Shown here: piece by piece, positions 47,373-61,930 of the stretch
Layout: the number at the start of each line of letters is the position of its first letter
How positions within the stretch are numbered: the stretch's first letter is position 1
Assembly: GCF_003945595.2 (NCBI RefSeq)
Contig: NW_024104773.1
Coordinates: 62,001 to 126,000 of the forward strand
Direction of reading: 5' to 3'
From: Pipra filicauda
Lineage: Eukaryota > Chordata > Aves > Passeriformes > Pipridae
Length of the DNA: 64,000 bases
The notes under the pieces: generated by a model
What the model saw: the letters and a program-made list of their open reading frames with translations, nothing else
Told to the model about the DNA's origin: nothing
Database searches by the model: none
Made by a program: the position numbers and the translations under genes

Positions 47373-47829
47373 TATACCTTTCCTTGAATTGCAAACCTAA
47401 TAAAAGAACATTTAACCTCGTAATCTTCTTAACTAACTCTTCCTTCTCTTAGTTTTTGTCTCACTACAGTACTCCAGTCTTTGTGTGGGTGCAGGCTGCC
47501 ATGAAGCAGACACTGATTTTTCAGCAGTTTCTTTCAAATCTATTCACAAATTCGGAAGTGCTACACAGAACAGCTCCCAGTCTTTGACCAAGAAACTTCT
47601 CACTGAATTGAAAGGTTAATTAAACATCGCATACTTTGACTCACTGACTGCATATGAATAAAAGCTGTGCAAAAAAATTAACTTTGGATTCCTGAACCTA
47701 TTAAGTTCTTGGTATTTGTCTTCTGTTCATATCAAAGAAAAGTCAAAGTTAAACCAGGCAAACAAATAAATACATCAACGCAAGCTGGTGATTTGGAAGG
47801 TTCCCTGGAATTTTGTGATGAGTACCCAG

Positions 47830-47925
47830 AATTACCTGCTGGACAGGACCTCTAGATATCATCTCATCCAACCTTGCTGCTCCAGGCAGGGTCAGCTAGA
47901 GCAGGTTGCTCAGGGCTGTGTTCCC
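47830..47925 (-). mobile_element. Short CR1 LINE fragment
   Basis: GGACAGGACCTCTAGATATC, TCATCCAACCTTGCTGCTCC, AGGCAGGGTCAGCTAGAGCA and GGTTGCTCAGGGCTGTGT are the antisense CR1 3' region. It is a diverged piece of about 95 bases. Confidence 0.8.
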
Positions 47926-50652
47926 CTCACTGCACTGACTCACAGTGCAGCTCAGAGCTCTAGATCACTGGCCAGGTTGGTTAACATGATGATTTGAGCA
48001 GTTTGGTCACAGATACCCTTCCATGCAACTGTTCTTTGCATGTTTTCCAGAGATAGCAGTGCTAATATTTAGTTTTTTCCTCTATGGACACCTGCAGAAT
48101 GGAGAAGGAGTCAACGGCCTTATGAATCCCTGGATGTCTTCACTCATCCTTTGGTGTGGGGCATGACCTTGATCTTCCCCTCTGCATGAGGACTGGTTGA
48201 GGTTCTGCCATGCCACAGAGGTGACTCTGGTCTTCCTCTGCTCTGCTGTGTATTATTCCAATCTAATACTGCTGTTTGGTAACATAGCTCTGTATAACCT
48301 CTTCCTTACCCTAAAAGAATGCTGTCATTTGCAGTCGTGGTGCCTGGAGGACTCTCTGGTGGCTGGTACAGTTTTTATGATATGCTCAGGAGATGGGCTG
48401 ATGTCCCCAGGCTTTCATACTGCTACAGTGCTACTGTAACTGGTGTAGTGATCTCTCATTTTAGATATGACAGTTTCTTCTTCAGTGGGCTCACTGGACC
48501 ACATCACAGTCTGTGTTTTGAGAAAGCAAAAGGCTGTAAAAATTGGGCCACCTTCTGTTTACCATGTTACTGTGTTGTCTTTTGAAACTTTTATCTGGTG
48601 CTAATGATCCTTAATGCTAATATTAAGATATTACACTCAAGCTAAGTAATTAGAGGAAGAAAAGCATCTATTCTTATTAACTAAACTAGTTAACAAGCAC
48701 AAGCAGACACTTACTTTTTCCAGCTCTCTCCTGTTTCCTGCAATTTACCAGTTCAAGTGCAGTTTGGTGGCCTCCAGGGCCCACTGGACTGATATTGAGC
48801 CCTCATCCTTTGCATTTGAGTGTTTTAGCAATGTTCACGCTGAGAGCATTCACAGACACACACCCTCTTTCAAATTTCCCGCAAAATACAGAAGGACTCT
48901 GGGACTGTATGAGCTGACACAAAAAACATACCCCTCCAAAGTCATAATTGCTGAGTTTGTAAGCAACAATTAAATCACTGGGGGAGTCCTTGAAGATTTA
49001 TAACATGTCCCATATTTGAGCTCCAGACACTTTGCTCTTTCTTAGTACTACTCTAAACACAACTCGTGTGATGGCAATTATCTGCTGGAGCTGTTTCCCT
49101 TATCTTATGTGGAGGGTTGGACTAGCTGGATGGCTACAAGGTGCACCTACTTCTGATCTTTGGTCAGATCTCAAACTGCAGCTGTTCATCATTGGGCACA
49201 AACAAACTTCTCTATCTTCTGCAAGTGAACAGTGCATTTATTCTCATTAACTGTACTTTTCTCCTCATAACCAGACATCCATCTTCTTCATGAATATTCT
49301 TTTACTCCACTAGAATGACTGGATTGGCATGGGTACAGCTTCATGTCAAAAGACCTTAGGGAATCCATATTACAGATACTCTCTTCCTAACAATTGCAGA
49401 ATCTCAGTGTCTCTTTGTGCTTCTAGAGCTTTATCTTGATGTGATTATGTTTCTCACCTCTTTTCTCCTTTGCCTGACTGTAGCTTAAACTGGTTTTTGC
49501 CTATCTTTTCTCACTCAATTTACATTCTTGGCCAGCCAACTTCTTTTTTCATGTCTTCTGTTTTCCTTCAACCTGAGCCTCTGCATTCATTCCTCATTAC
49601 TTGTTTTTCACATTGTTTAGACAAAATGTCCAAGGTGTGATCCCTGATCTCATATCTGTTATCACAACAACAGTAGACCAACAATTGATTCAGCTGTAGT
49701 TGAATAGAAAGAGGCCTTGGTGTCTCCATCATTTTTTCCCTCATGCCCCTGCCCTCTGCCCTTTTAATTCCAGTGAAATCTCTGCTGTCTCAGGAGATGC
49801 ATAAAACTCCCTTCACAAACTTCTGCACTTTCTGTACAAAGAAATACACTCTATCCATTTTTGAAATTGAAATTACAGATGAAAATCACTGTCCATTCCC
49901 ATTGGACTAATACAGGATTGATTGCTCCACACAGAATATTATATGCGCTGACCATAAAGGACATAAATGACAGCTGGTTTACTTCTTTCCTGGGGGACTG
50001 TGACGCATCCTGATCAATGGCTTTGTAAGGAGTTTGTGCTGATAATCAAATTCATTTTTTCAGTTTTAAATTCAACCTGTTACTCTGAGTTACTTTCCAT
50101 TGTACAGTCCTTAATCAATTCATCATTATTATTGTGGCTGTTTACATTAATGAAGTAAAGACTGGAAATTCTTGGCTCCAGTAGAATTTTTGCAGGTTTC
50201 TATGTGTCTAATAAAAGTCTCCCTTGCATTTAAGAGTTCATAATCTCTGTATGACTTAAGATAACAGGCTGTTGCACTGAGAACTCACAGCACAAGGGTA
50301 ACAAATTCATATAATGAACCAGGCTCAAAACCAGGCAAACTGTCTTTCTGAAATCTGCTGTGTATTACTTGATTATGAAAATATTTAAAATAAATATTTA
50401 TGATAAAATATTAATTTTATTATTTTCCTGGGCAATAACTGCTGTCCTTTTGCATAGATAGCCTCTGCTCCAAGAAGTCCAGAGTGTAAGTAAAGGGATT
50501 ATCAAAGCTACAGATAGATATCCCAGCTTCAAACACAACTTTCCTCGATGTTACCTTGGCATCTTTCTGAAACAAATTAATCAGTCTTCAAATTTCTTAA
50601 TAAGGTATTCAATCTGGTGTCTAATAGGGTCATCCACACTGAAGCAAAACAC

Positions 50653-50722
50653 AGCTGTGGGTTTTTGGAACTAGATGATCTTTAAGGTCCCTTCCAACCC
50701 AAAACATTTTGCGATTCTATGA
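50653..50722 (+). mobile_element. Very short CR1 LINE 3' tip
   Basis: GGAACTAGATGATCTTTAAG, GTCCCTTCCAACCC and GCGATTCTATGA are the last 70 bases of a sense CR1. Confidence 0.9.
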
Positions 50723-53700
50723 ATTATAACGATGTAAGATTACAGAAAGAGAACAATGCAGGATCACTGTTTCTGTCTGTCTTTCTTGCATGAAGAGTGT
50801 CCATATTGTGCAAACCCACCCTACTCATGTATAATTTTATCGAACTAAGCTCTTAGTTGAGCTGTCCTTGGATTTCTATGTCATGGTAAGTGGACACAGG
50901 GTTCGACCCCTTCCCCTCCCTACTTCTGAAACAACAATGGAATTACTTTTCTGGGTATCCTTCTGCAGCCCAAAATCTTCCTCAGAGCATGCAAGTTCTC
51001 ACTTTATCTGATTGCACAGGTTCATCAAAAACGCAGACCCTGCAAAATTGCCTTTTAGTTGCCTATGGCTGCATAGATCTGCAGTGACAAAAGCAACTGC
51101 TTTCATCACAAAACATTACTTACTTGTTCCTTTAAGGTACAAAGCTTTCAGAACAAAGTCTGACAACCACACTCAGGCTAAATGCATGGGTATTAAGTTC
51201 ATCTTCATAAATTTGCATCCTTTCATCCTTTAGAGTTAGAAATCTCACTCCATCACCACATCTTTGTATCCTTCCTTTCCATTAGACAGGCAAACTGTCA
51301 GCCTTTCACTAACTTACATTAGCCTCACTTACCCAAACTCCTGCCTTCCTTTCAAGCACTGTTAAAATTTTAGACCCTCTTTGATTTTTATGTCATTTTT
51401 AGATTCAGAAGAGGACTGCTTTCTAGCTGAATGGAGCCATCTAGATTGGGGACAATTTATCCCTGTAATTCATGACTAGTTGTTGCTATGTAACTCCAAA
51501 GCTACGCACCTGAACTGCTTAATCTACGTGATGGCTTTATCTTTCTTCCTTGGTAAAGTGCCTTTTTGCTTCAGCCAGACTGGAGAAAAGGGGGAAAAAA
51601 CCCACACACAATCAGATTAACAACTTAATTTAAATTAATGGTGCATAAAAAGAAGAGTAGGTCAGCAAAAGTTAAATAATATTTTAGTAAGTTAGGTGCC
51701 TCCAAGCCAGTGGGGACTGATGAAATATGCTGCAGAGTACATCAGTAACTACCAAAAGCAATCACTGCATGATAGGAGATTATCTTTAAGATCTTGTGGA
51801 GGAAAAGTAGCAGAAGAGAAAAAAAGGCAAAACAGTGTTGTCATGAAAAGAAAGGTGAATTCTACATGAATCAGCCTAACTTTGATGCTTGGAAAGAAAA
51901 TGGATCAAATAATGAGACAGTTGACACATAAAGGAAGATTATAAGAAACATCCAACATTGATTTGTCAAAAACAAACTGCTTCCATCCAGACACTGGCAG
52001 GATAATGTATCTAGTTAGTAAGGGAAAGCACAAATCATTGACATTTCCCATAACCATGTTCTGCCATCACTGAGAAAGTTGTAACTTCTTCATTGTAGAA
52101 ATGTGCCTGCATGATTTTCAGCAACCTCCTCTGGGTAGATTGTAAATTTTTAATTTAGTTTAAATTTTAATGATTTTTTTTCTTTTAAAATTTGTAGCCT
52201 AATTTGCCAGTTTATTGCAGTTCTGAGTTAGTGTAATGGTGATTAAAGTAACAGTACTGCTTCCTTGAGATGTACCTGTTTACCGAGTCAGTGGTGCCAA
52301 GGGAATGATATAGCCTCAGCATCATAAACAACCCTCTGAAACAGAAGCATTTCTTGGAAGGAGAACATTTCCTTGTGAACAGACAAAAATCATGCACATA
52401 TTCCTGGACAGAAAAACATCTAGAGGCAACTCAAACCGTACTTATCACCCATGTGTGGACAAATGGAGTTGAGCCCTAGGCACCCTGTTGGAGAACCAAC
52501 CAATACAGTGACAGATCAGAGCAAATGGGGGAACTACTCATTGCCCCTGGAGTTGTGCCAATTTGTACCACTTAGGTGATACCCCTGTGACCTCTACATT
52601 ATAGATTGCAGTTTGTCCAAGCAGGACAATCAAGAGCATCTAAAATGGAGGCAGACTTCAGGGGCAGCATGTGCTGCATCTCCATCAGCTAAATTAAATG
52701 CAAACTTAGAGACCTAACTTGCATTCTGGCAGAAACAGTTCCACAGGCCTCCACGGCTTCTTAGTCAACAGTCTGTCACTCCTGGCAAGAGATTCAGCTC
52801 ACCCTGTAGCGGACACCAGGACTCGGTTCAGTTGTACACAGTAAGGTGATTAATATGGCTGAGATTGCTTAGCAGACTTCCAGGTTGGGCTGGGACACAT
52901 GATACAGAACCTAATGAAAACCCAAGCCTGTTGGGACTGGGTGAGGTGATATTTCCGAGATGGCTTTCCTTAAGACCTCAAACCTCGCCACACCCCTGAA
53001 GTGGCTAAATTAAGGCACCCTGCTTACAGGCAGATTCCTGTTTGTGGGCACAAAAAGGTAGGACTTCATGTGAGCTGAATTTCATCTTTATTCACAGTTT
53101 CACCTTTGAAGTGAAATAAGACACTTGTTGTTAACGCAAGCCCGGAGAGTCCCCGCAAGGAATGGTTGTGGAGAAACCAGAGCATTGTACACAGAAACAG
53201 ATTTTACAGTGACTGTATTCTGTAGTCAAACCCTGTGACACTGCTGCAAACAAGGTACATGGTACTCAAGGAATTCTTATACACCATCATTTACTTAAGG
53301 CCCCTGGGAGAACTATTTACTGAACCTGACAGGGTGGAGACTCCAGCAAGAGCTCCTGTGCTCAGCACTGCTCTGTAGTAAAGAGTTGGACAATCTGAAG
53401 GGAGCCCAGAGCAACAGGATTCAGGTGCTGAAAAATACAGATGATGAAGAAAGAATGAAATCATTTGTTTTGTCATTCTGTGTTAATCACATTCAAGCAT
53501 CTAAAAGATTGATATCAAGAGAATTCTAATTCACTGCTCTCTGTGTCCATGGAGGGAAAGAAAACCCAAGTAGTTTCCAGCACAGAGACATGCTAGCTAA
53601 GAGGAAAGGGAAAACAGACAACAAATCCTCTAACAGAAAGGCCAGTGGAGCCCTTACACGAGTTGCCTCAGAAGGCAGTGGATTACAAGCTAAGAAGTAT

Positions 53701-56700
53701 CTAAGATGTTCCACAAATTTCTGCTAGTGGTGGTCAAAATTTATTTAATTTTCGGTAGCATGGACAGGTGACCTTGTCTCATCCATCCCTTCTAGTACTA
53801 CTTATTTTATAAATGTATTTCAGTCCTAGTCTCTAATCATTTGATTTTGTTGAGTTAGACAGAGGGAAACACAGAACTGAACAAGGAAATGGGGATGCTC
53901 CTGTGCTTCATCCAAAATGAGAAAATCATGTTTCCAGTTTAATGATCTTTCATACAGACTCTAACATCCTTACTACTATTTAATGAACTCTTGATAGCAG
54001 TGATGGGACCACTGTCTCTAAAAACCCTCCCTATAAATCCTCCTGGTGAAGTCGTCTTTTGGCCCAACTCTTCTTTACAGCACAGACTGGAGGATCGACA
54101 TGAGGGAAATAGAGGGATAGGGGAAGGAAGAAGGGGAATTAACAGAAAGTGAAACTAGAAAAAAAAAAAAGAGAAGGAATTGGTGGAAAGAGAAGTGATA
54201 TGGAAATGCAGAGTAAGCAATGCCATGCTAAAGATGACAACAAAAAGAAGTGCCCCATGGTGAGAGAAAGCATGGAGAAAACAAAGAAAGCTGTATAACA
54301 AGCAGGTCAGTGATGTTGCATTAGCACAATTCCATGCATCTCCCTTGACAGAGAAGGTAAGTATTTTTTCCATTCAAGAAGACCAAGGGGAAACAGGTAT
54401 AATGTACCTGGTCATCCACTCTTTTATTGAGCAAGACAAAGTCTGAAGCTGAAATGTTGTTGCTAGCTCGAACTAGAGGTAGGAGAGTGGGAGAGAGCAT
54501 GGCAGGTTTAACCATCACACAAAGAAAGGAAGACAGAGGGGTGCCAAGAAGCCAATGAAGGTGCCTGAGCTTGCTCCAAGGCCTGTGTGAGTCCCACTGA
54601 AGCACAGGGCAGCCTGATTGCCTACAACGTACAGCTCAGCACAAGTCTGACACTGAGATCACGGACTCATGGCAAGAGAGGATATTTTTTCCTCCTGTAG
54701 CTGATGAGAAGAGAGACTTGTGTCTGTCAGGCAGAAATGATTCATCTCAACTCAGTGGTTTGTATTTCAGCAAACACTGCTTTTCTCCAGGGTGCACTAT
54801 TCCCACATGTTTTCCAGAAACATATCCATTTTTCCAAGAAAGCATGATACCTGAAAGCATAGCCGACACTGCTGCCTGGTGCAGAGCAGCAGCAGCAGCC
54901 AAAAGGCAGATTGAAATGGTGACTGGCAGAGAATGGTCTTCTTGGACAGACAGCTGCACACCAGACATGGGACTGTTATCTTCTTTATATTCAGATGTCA
55001 TCTACAGTGTAGGTCTGCAAGTCCCTCACACAGGCTAAGTTTAAAAAAAAAAAAAAAGCAAATAGAAAAAGAAACACTATGAGAAAAAAAATCTCCATAT
55101 TCAGAGATGGAGCAGTAAGTAGGGGGATCGAAGGTGGTGATCACTCTCCTCTGTAAAACCATCTTGAGAGCAGAAGTATCAATACATGAAAAATACAGTA
55201 TCTTTATTAGGAACTATGCAGAAACACAATTTTTTCATTCTCAAACATTATCCTGTCGTGTGTGTATACTGATCTCCCACTCATGGCAGTATTTCTGTAC
55301 AGGCATATGGATAGTACCAGATCATTCTCAATGACTCAGTATTTACATGCAAAATGTCATGAACATCTGAGTGTTTTACACCTGGAATACTATATTTGGC
55401 AGCACCAAGTGATTCAATTTTGCCAGCAATGTTAGCAACAGTGAGAAACATAAATGGCAATTTTAATTACATTTTATAGATATTTTACAGCAAGAATTTT
55501 TATTTTGGCAAATAAAGACATCTGGAGTCTAAATATTTTACCTTCTCTGCTCCCACTGCTTTAACATGGCAGGGAAGGGATTCTATACATTGCTGTTCCC
55601 ATATGTATTTTCTGTGTTATTCACAGAAGCATCAGGAAGCTCCAGTCAAAAACAACAGCCAGTGCCGTGCAGTAGCCACAGGATCTACTGAAAGCAGGGG
55701 ATGTTGTAGAGGTGTATTTTAAGGTGATATTAAGCTGTGCACAGGACAGAGAGGACCCACCAACTGCATGTGTTCACTTCTGCCTTCCACAGCCTCCATA
55801 ATCTGGATGCCAGGCTTTGGGCCACAGGAGCCCTGCTTCTCCTGCACACACCAGCCCTGCCCACACAGTACAGGCAGGAAGGTTTCAGGTAGATACCAAC
55901 TTAGGTCAAGCCACTACACAATATGAATGCTTGTGTTTTTCTTGCTGTGACAGGTGAGATGGTCCAAAAAGCTGTCCAACGACAAAGCACAGTAAGAATA
56001 AGAAAAAACCCAAAAAGTTGGAGGTTTTTTTAAAACCATGGTCTTCTAAAATAAGAACTCACAATTTTGCTCTCCTTCGTTGCTAAATATACTGAGTACT
56101 ATAAAAAAATTCAACCCATGTGTTGGAGACTATCCATAAGGGACATTACTTTAAATGCTTTCTCTATTGTTGCAGCAAAGAAGTCATTAGATCCCACTGC
56201 AGAGCAGGGAGGTACATCATATCCTCTCCTGAATTTATGATCTGGGAGCTAATGCTCTTCCTAATAGAAATGGTTAGTGACTAACGAAAAAATAAAGAAT
56301 GCAGATAGGCTTGGCTACACATTGGGAAGTCATCAATATGCATTTTCCCATAATGCTCAAAGATATTTCCCATAAGAAGGCAGGAATGAGGCCATGAGAT
56401 ATGAAGGCATGAAGCAGATATCCCTACCCCATTTACCCTGAATATTCAAAATATCCCTGGACACAGCAGAAACCATAACTCATACTTTAAAGTCTGAACC
56501 TGGAATAAATATTTCATCTACCTCCTAAAGCTCCTCCTTTAGCTTCAGTGAAGCTGTGCTTTAAGATGTGGGATATCAGATTTCACGTGGGAAAAGAATC
56601 TTCTCTTTGGAGATGTGGATGTATACGTGCATTTGATTACTAACCATGGATGTGGGAACAAGTAGGTCTGCTTATACAGAGTACTCCTTTGCAGCTAGCT

Positions 56701-56756
56701 ATGAAATGGGAGACAGCTGGTTTTAGCAATATTTAACAAATGGTGTGTTAAAGGAC

Positions 56757-56777
56757 AAAATAAATAAATAAATAAAA
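56757..56777. repeat. (AAAT)n short tandem repeat
   Basis: About five AAAT units in a row. Confidence 0.9.
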
Positions 56778-59700
56778 TATACTATTTCACTGAATTTAAT
56801 TAACTTAAATTGAGAGAAGAGACAGACGTGAATAGCAGAGCAACTAAATTACTCCCATTTGGCTGAGTCAAAGCCCCAGCAGCATCCTATGTGTCACATA
56901 CCTGGCTTTGTGTTGCTAGGAAGCCTTCTGCTAAACCCAATTTTTAGCTGGAAGATTTCTAAAGCACATCAGATCATGTAATGGACAGAACTCGTGTTGA
57001 GCTGGGATAAGTTAAAGTCTTTAACTTGTTCAACTTAGCCCCGATTTAACTTTCCCTTAAGCTAAAACAGGTCAACCAAACCAGGAATATGTGAACTGGG
57101 AGTCACACATCTAAATAAATAATTAAAAAAAAAAAAAGTGATTACCAGCCTGTACACTCAAATTCTCCTTGTCCAGCTTAGCTTCAGAGGGGTTGCCCAA
57201 ATAGTTTCCCAGGCTTGGAGGCCATCCACTGCCACACAACTGAATGCAAAGGTGATTGATTATCTTCCATCTGGAGGTTTTCCCCCACACAAACACCACC
57301 AGAGACTAATGCAAAGGCTCCTTCTCCAGGCTGAGTGGGAGGTGGAGGTCTGTATCAGTCAGACTTTTTAGCTGAAAGGCCAACAACAATCTCCCTTGGA
57401 AAAACAAATCCTCTTTGTTTGAATCTCACATATAGGATGTTGAGTAGAAACAAACCATCTAACCTTTGCGTGCTAAACTAAACAAGGCTTTGGTACAGAC
57501 CTGAACACTACCCATCACTGTTTACTATGCTGTTCATCACAGTTTTGGCAGCACTTCCTCTGTCAAAGCCTATGATGACTCTGGAGCTAGCACAAGCAAG
57601 GGATACTTCCAACAAACAGTCTGGACATGGACACCCTGCTCACCCACATGAGCAATGCTCAGCAACTCACCAGAAGGCCAGAAATAGCCTTTGGCTCATT
57701 TTACTTACTGACAGAGATGGAGTTAAGGAAGATGACTGGTCAGACCAGATAATTAGGATGGTATTCATTTTATTCCTCTTTCTGGTAAATAGAAAACTGA
57801 AAGTGTGTCTCCCTTCCCATAGGATGCTGTCAGGAGGCTTCTGGCTTTCCATATTCCAAGCTGTTTGATGTCTCAGCTAATAGATTTTCTCCCATCCTCC
57901 ACTGCTTCCACCTCTCATTCCAAACCTGCTTTCAGTGTATGCATTAGTTTTGCAGTGCCACACTCCGTATCAAAAATGAGGGCTCAGGGAGTGGAAAGAG
58001 GGAGGAAATTATTCTGATGTGACTGGACTGGATGGGAAACTGGTAAAGCAATATCTAATCAATCTTCTGAAAGCTATAGTTGGAGGTGGAGGAAGGGTTA
58101 GTGCCAGAGTAAAATAAATCTATGTAATTTCTGTGTAATGCCTTTGCAAAATACTTTTCATAACTGCTCAGGGATTTCTTGCACAGACCCTGAGTTGAGC
58201 CACTCTGGTGCCAAGCACGCAAAAACCTGCCATGGGGTTCAAGTTGCTCTGGGCTGTGTTTATCCCAGGCTCTCCCCAAAGAATGAATTCAAAGTCAAAG
58301 TAATTAGAGCATTGAAAAACTGCCATGAGTGCAGAAATATTCCTGTGTTTTTATGAACTGCTCCTCTTCAAGCTGACTCTCCACCATCTTCTAGAGTCAC
58401 TTCCACTGCTCACAGAGAAGCAGAGGGAAACGGGAGATGAACTTTGTTAACCTCTGGAAACCCCACACTCCAGACCTTAAAGCTGCTCCAAGGATCTGCT
58501 GCTGCTTTTAAATCTATTCAGTGACCAAGGTAGCAGGGGACTTTATCAAAAAAAGGAGGATTTTTATATAGAGAGATGAACTCTTCATTGCATGTACCAT
58601 TAGCCCAGTATGCCCCAGATGCACCAAAATGCATCACTGGACATGCAATTTCTGGGACTCATTGAGGCCCTCAGCAGGATGAACTCAGCAGAAGCTTGCA
58701 CTGAGTACAGATACTCTGTCAAAACACCAAATCAGCCAAAAATAATGGAAATGCAATCAGCCTTGCTAAGATCCTCCTTGTTCTTCCACCACATTTATAC
58801 TGGGCACAGTATTGATTCAAGCCCATTATTTTCAAGCATCATTAGGAGTACAATGAAGAGTGATAAATTATTATTTTAATGTGAATATAATGACATAAAG
58901 ACACTTTTAAAGTAATTAGATTCTCAGCCTTTAGAGTTTGGAGTGTGTTTTTCCCATCAAGATCACGTGACACTGACAGTAGCAAGGCTTGAGACGTGCC
59001 AAGGGGGATTGACTGCTGCCCAAAGAAATACCAGCAGAGGAAAGGTTCAGCTCCCAAAGAGGAGAAAATTGTCTTCAGGACTTCTGCTTGGTCACTGCAC
59101 AAAAGGAACATGGGATTGCCAGGAGGGGAGAACAGCAAAGTCTTGATTACAGTGTTGGTTAAGTGTTACTGCCCATGACTAACACACCCAAAAAGTGTCC
59201 CCTGATATTTGCACAGCTCCATTTGCCTTTCCGGCCATGGGAACATGCTTCTGAAGTGAGGTGTCCATAGCTTTAAACCCCATTCCCAGCTAACACTGGG
59301 CTGCTTATTACATCCTACTGAGCACAGGCTAGTTATAGGGAACCCTGCTCTTTTGTGCCTCAGTTTAGCAAAAGCAGCTCTTCAGTGGTTGGGACTCCCT
59401 AAATCTTTGCATACACACTCGCCTTCTCAATAACATTGTCTAGCATATTCCTTCACATGAACTGCTCCTCATACTCTCCAGAAATCCCAGGAACAACCTT
59501 GAGTTGTTCTGGGATGCCATAAAGAGGGGTAGGAGCACAGTGGAGACCTTTCCAACAAAAGGTAAGCTGCTGTTCACCTCAAGACCTTTCAGGTCCTGGA
59601 TGCTGCACTGGGAGAGAGGTAGTGCCAAGGTAGCCAGAGGCCAGGTTGCTTTGGTGTTCACACACACTGATATGATAAATAACCTCACGACAATGAGGCT

Positions 59701-61779
59701 CCAAGTTCAGGTTGCTCGTGTCACCAAGTGCTCCTGCTAAAGAACCTCTGCTTTTCCACACCGTTAAACAGGAGGAGATCATTGGGATGGGAAAACATAA
59801 AGCTCATTGCTGTAAATAGCCCCAGAACAGAACAGGTCATACAAAGCTAGGAGATGTCCAGGTTGAAGGTGCACTTATAGAAAAATGAAGTAGTATTAAA
59901 AGTCACCGGGATTCAGGACAACAAATTGAGTTCCTCCTTTCTCAGTACAAATTGTTGTAAACAGTCCTCTAGATTTGATCAGGAATGGCTTCTGAGTTTT
60001 AAATCTTCTAAGAAATTAACTGCTTCTCATGTTACACAGTGATTTATACAATCTTGTCTCATTGGTCTCTCCTGATGATTAAAGACTAAAGTAATGACCA
60101 GTAACTCTGGGATTAAAGCTTAAATGTCACTGCCCAGAACCAAAGACAGCAAAAGTGGCTAAATGGATCCACATGAATACTGAAGTGTCATTCTAATGAA
60201 GATGAGGTAGTAGCAGCCATACAGTGATTAGGACATGATGGGGGGGGGGTGTGTTTTGGATGGAGACCAAAGGGCAGTTAGCCTAAAATTAGGTTGAAGA
60301 AGGCTTGAGCCTCAATCTCTGCTTCTCTAAGTACAGCAACTGGTTGGATGAGGAGAAACAGTTGAGGTTGCATTAGAGCTAGAATTTTTTTAATCCAGAG
60401 CGCCTCAAGATTAGTTGATACAGTTCACTTTGGATGAGATGTTTAATTAGAAGCAAACCTGACTGTGAGCCTACATAGAGAGGTTTACCCACAGTTTAGG
60501 CACAGCGTAGCTATTTTGCACTTTTAGCCTTACAGATTGTATGAGCAATGAGCTGCAAAACAATTAAATGCAAAACAACTAAGCTGCTGATTAGGAGCAG
60601 TAGTAAAGGTCCTGAAGTCCTTATTAGTCAAAGATTCACAATATACCAGTGCAGTGTACTTGCTTGTGCCTGGCCCCTGGATGGAGACTTCTGAGTTTTT
60701 TAGAATGTCTCTAAACCTAAGCACAGCAAATCCCACATCTACACATTCAAAATGAATTTAATTCACAAGGAATGAATTTCTCAAGTGGAGGATTCAACCT
60801 GTCTTAAAAGATTATAAGGGTATTCACCCAGGGCTCCCTCTGTCCTTAGCAGAAAGAGCAGGCATTCAGAGTTTAGGATGAGATGAATTGTTCTTTGAAG
60901 GTCTCTGTGCCTTACCACTACCTTCTCTCTTGGAAGTTCCCTTAGTCAGGGTTTTAGACAACCCTTGAACTTAATTGAAAAATTTTGCTGCTTTCATACA
61001 GATTCTACCTATGGAGGCTAAAGGGAACCTCATTATTTTATTTAAAACCTGTAACCATATAATTCTTGCTAATGACCTTGTAAGCTTTCAAAAGCAAAAC
61101 GGGATAGAGTCAGTGCTGTTATGGTGGTTTGTGGAGAAATAATAGGAGTGAAGTGTTTGCCATGTAGCACCAGCTAATGCAAAAGAACTAACCTGCTACC
61201 ATCATGTGTCCACATTGCTCAGAGACTGTTCACGGCCCTAAGAATGGGCCTTAGGGGTCAGCTTTGTCAAACTCCATGTGCTGAAGTCTCTCCCTGACCC
61301 ATTACAGCTGCACCTGCAGACTTCAGTGCCACTTGCTATAAAACCCCTGGTCCAAGGGCTGTCTGAGTTTTGCAAAACCTAACACAGAGGCATCCTGATC
61401 TGTAACTAAGGTTTTCACTTGCTATAGCAGTCCAGAGAGATCCAGTGATGGTTAGTTTTAGTACACAGGTTGTCCTGAACTACACAGGGAGATGCAAGAG
61501 GACATGGGTTGTCCTCTTAAAAAATACTTCCACCACTGGATAACACCATCTTTGCAATGAAGGTCACTCTCACCTTCCCACTCAGAGAGGACTTTCCCAG
61601 TCTTGCTGTTTGGCCCTGTGCTGGAGGTGCTGTTTCTTCATAAGAAGGGGACTAGTGGGTTGAGATGCAGTTTTTCTCTGGGAAAACCATCTTTTCCTGG
61701 ACACCCACCCCTTGGGAAGTTCTTATTTGTTTAACAAACACAACGCAGTCCTGTCATTTGGTATATTCAAAGTATTGCT

Positions 61780-61930
61780 TGCTCAGAGGGATCTTTATTA
61801 GCCAGAGCCATAATAGCTCCTTTATCAATGAAGGATGACAAATTAATTGCATTAATATTTGCAAAGTGCCTGGAAGATTTAAACAGCTCTATATGTTCAA
61901 GTTAATTAATATTTAATATGTTCTAGAAGA
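61780..61930. promoter_or_regulatory. AT-rich, homeodomain-site-rich stretch (possible conserved non-coding element)
   Basis: TAAT/ATTA cores are packed closely in otherwise high-complexity sequence (AAATTAATTGCATTAATATTTGC and, further on, AGTTAATTAATATTTAATATG), with no simple repeat. Vertebrate developmental enhancers often look like this. Only cross-species alignment can decide. Confidence 0.2.

Noticed and set aside
54718..55038. 106-codon plus-strand frame ending next to an A-run
   Set aside because: No AATAAA at a suitable distance, no acceptor, and the opposite strand is open as well, so it is most likely chance.
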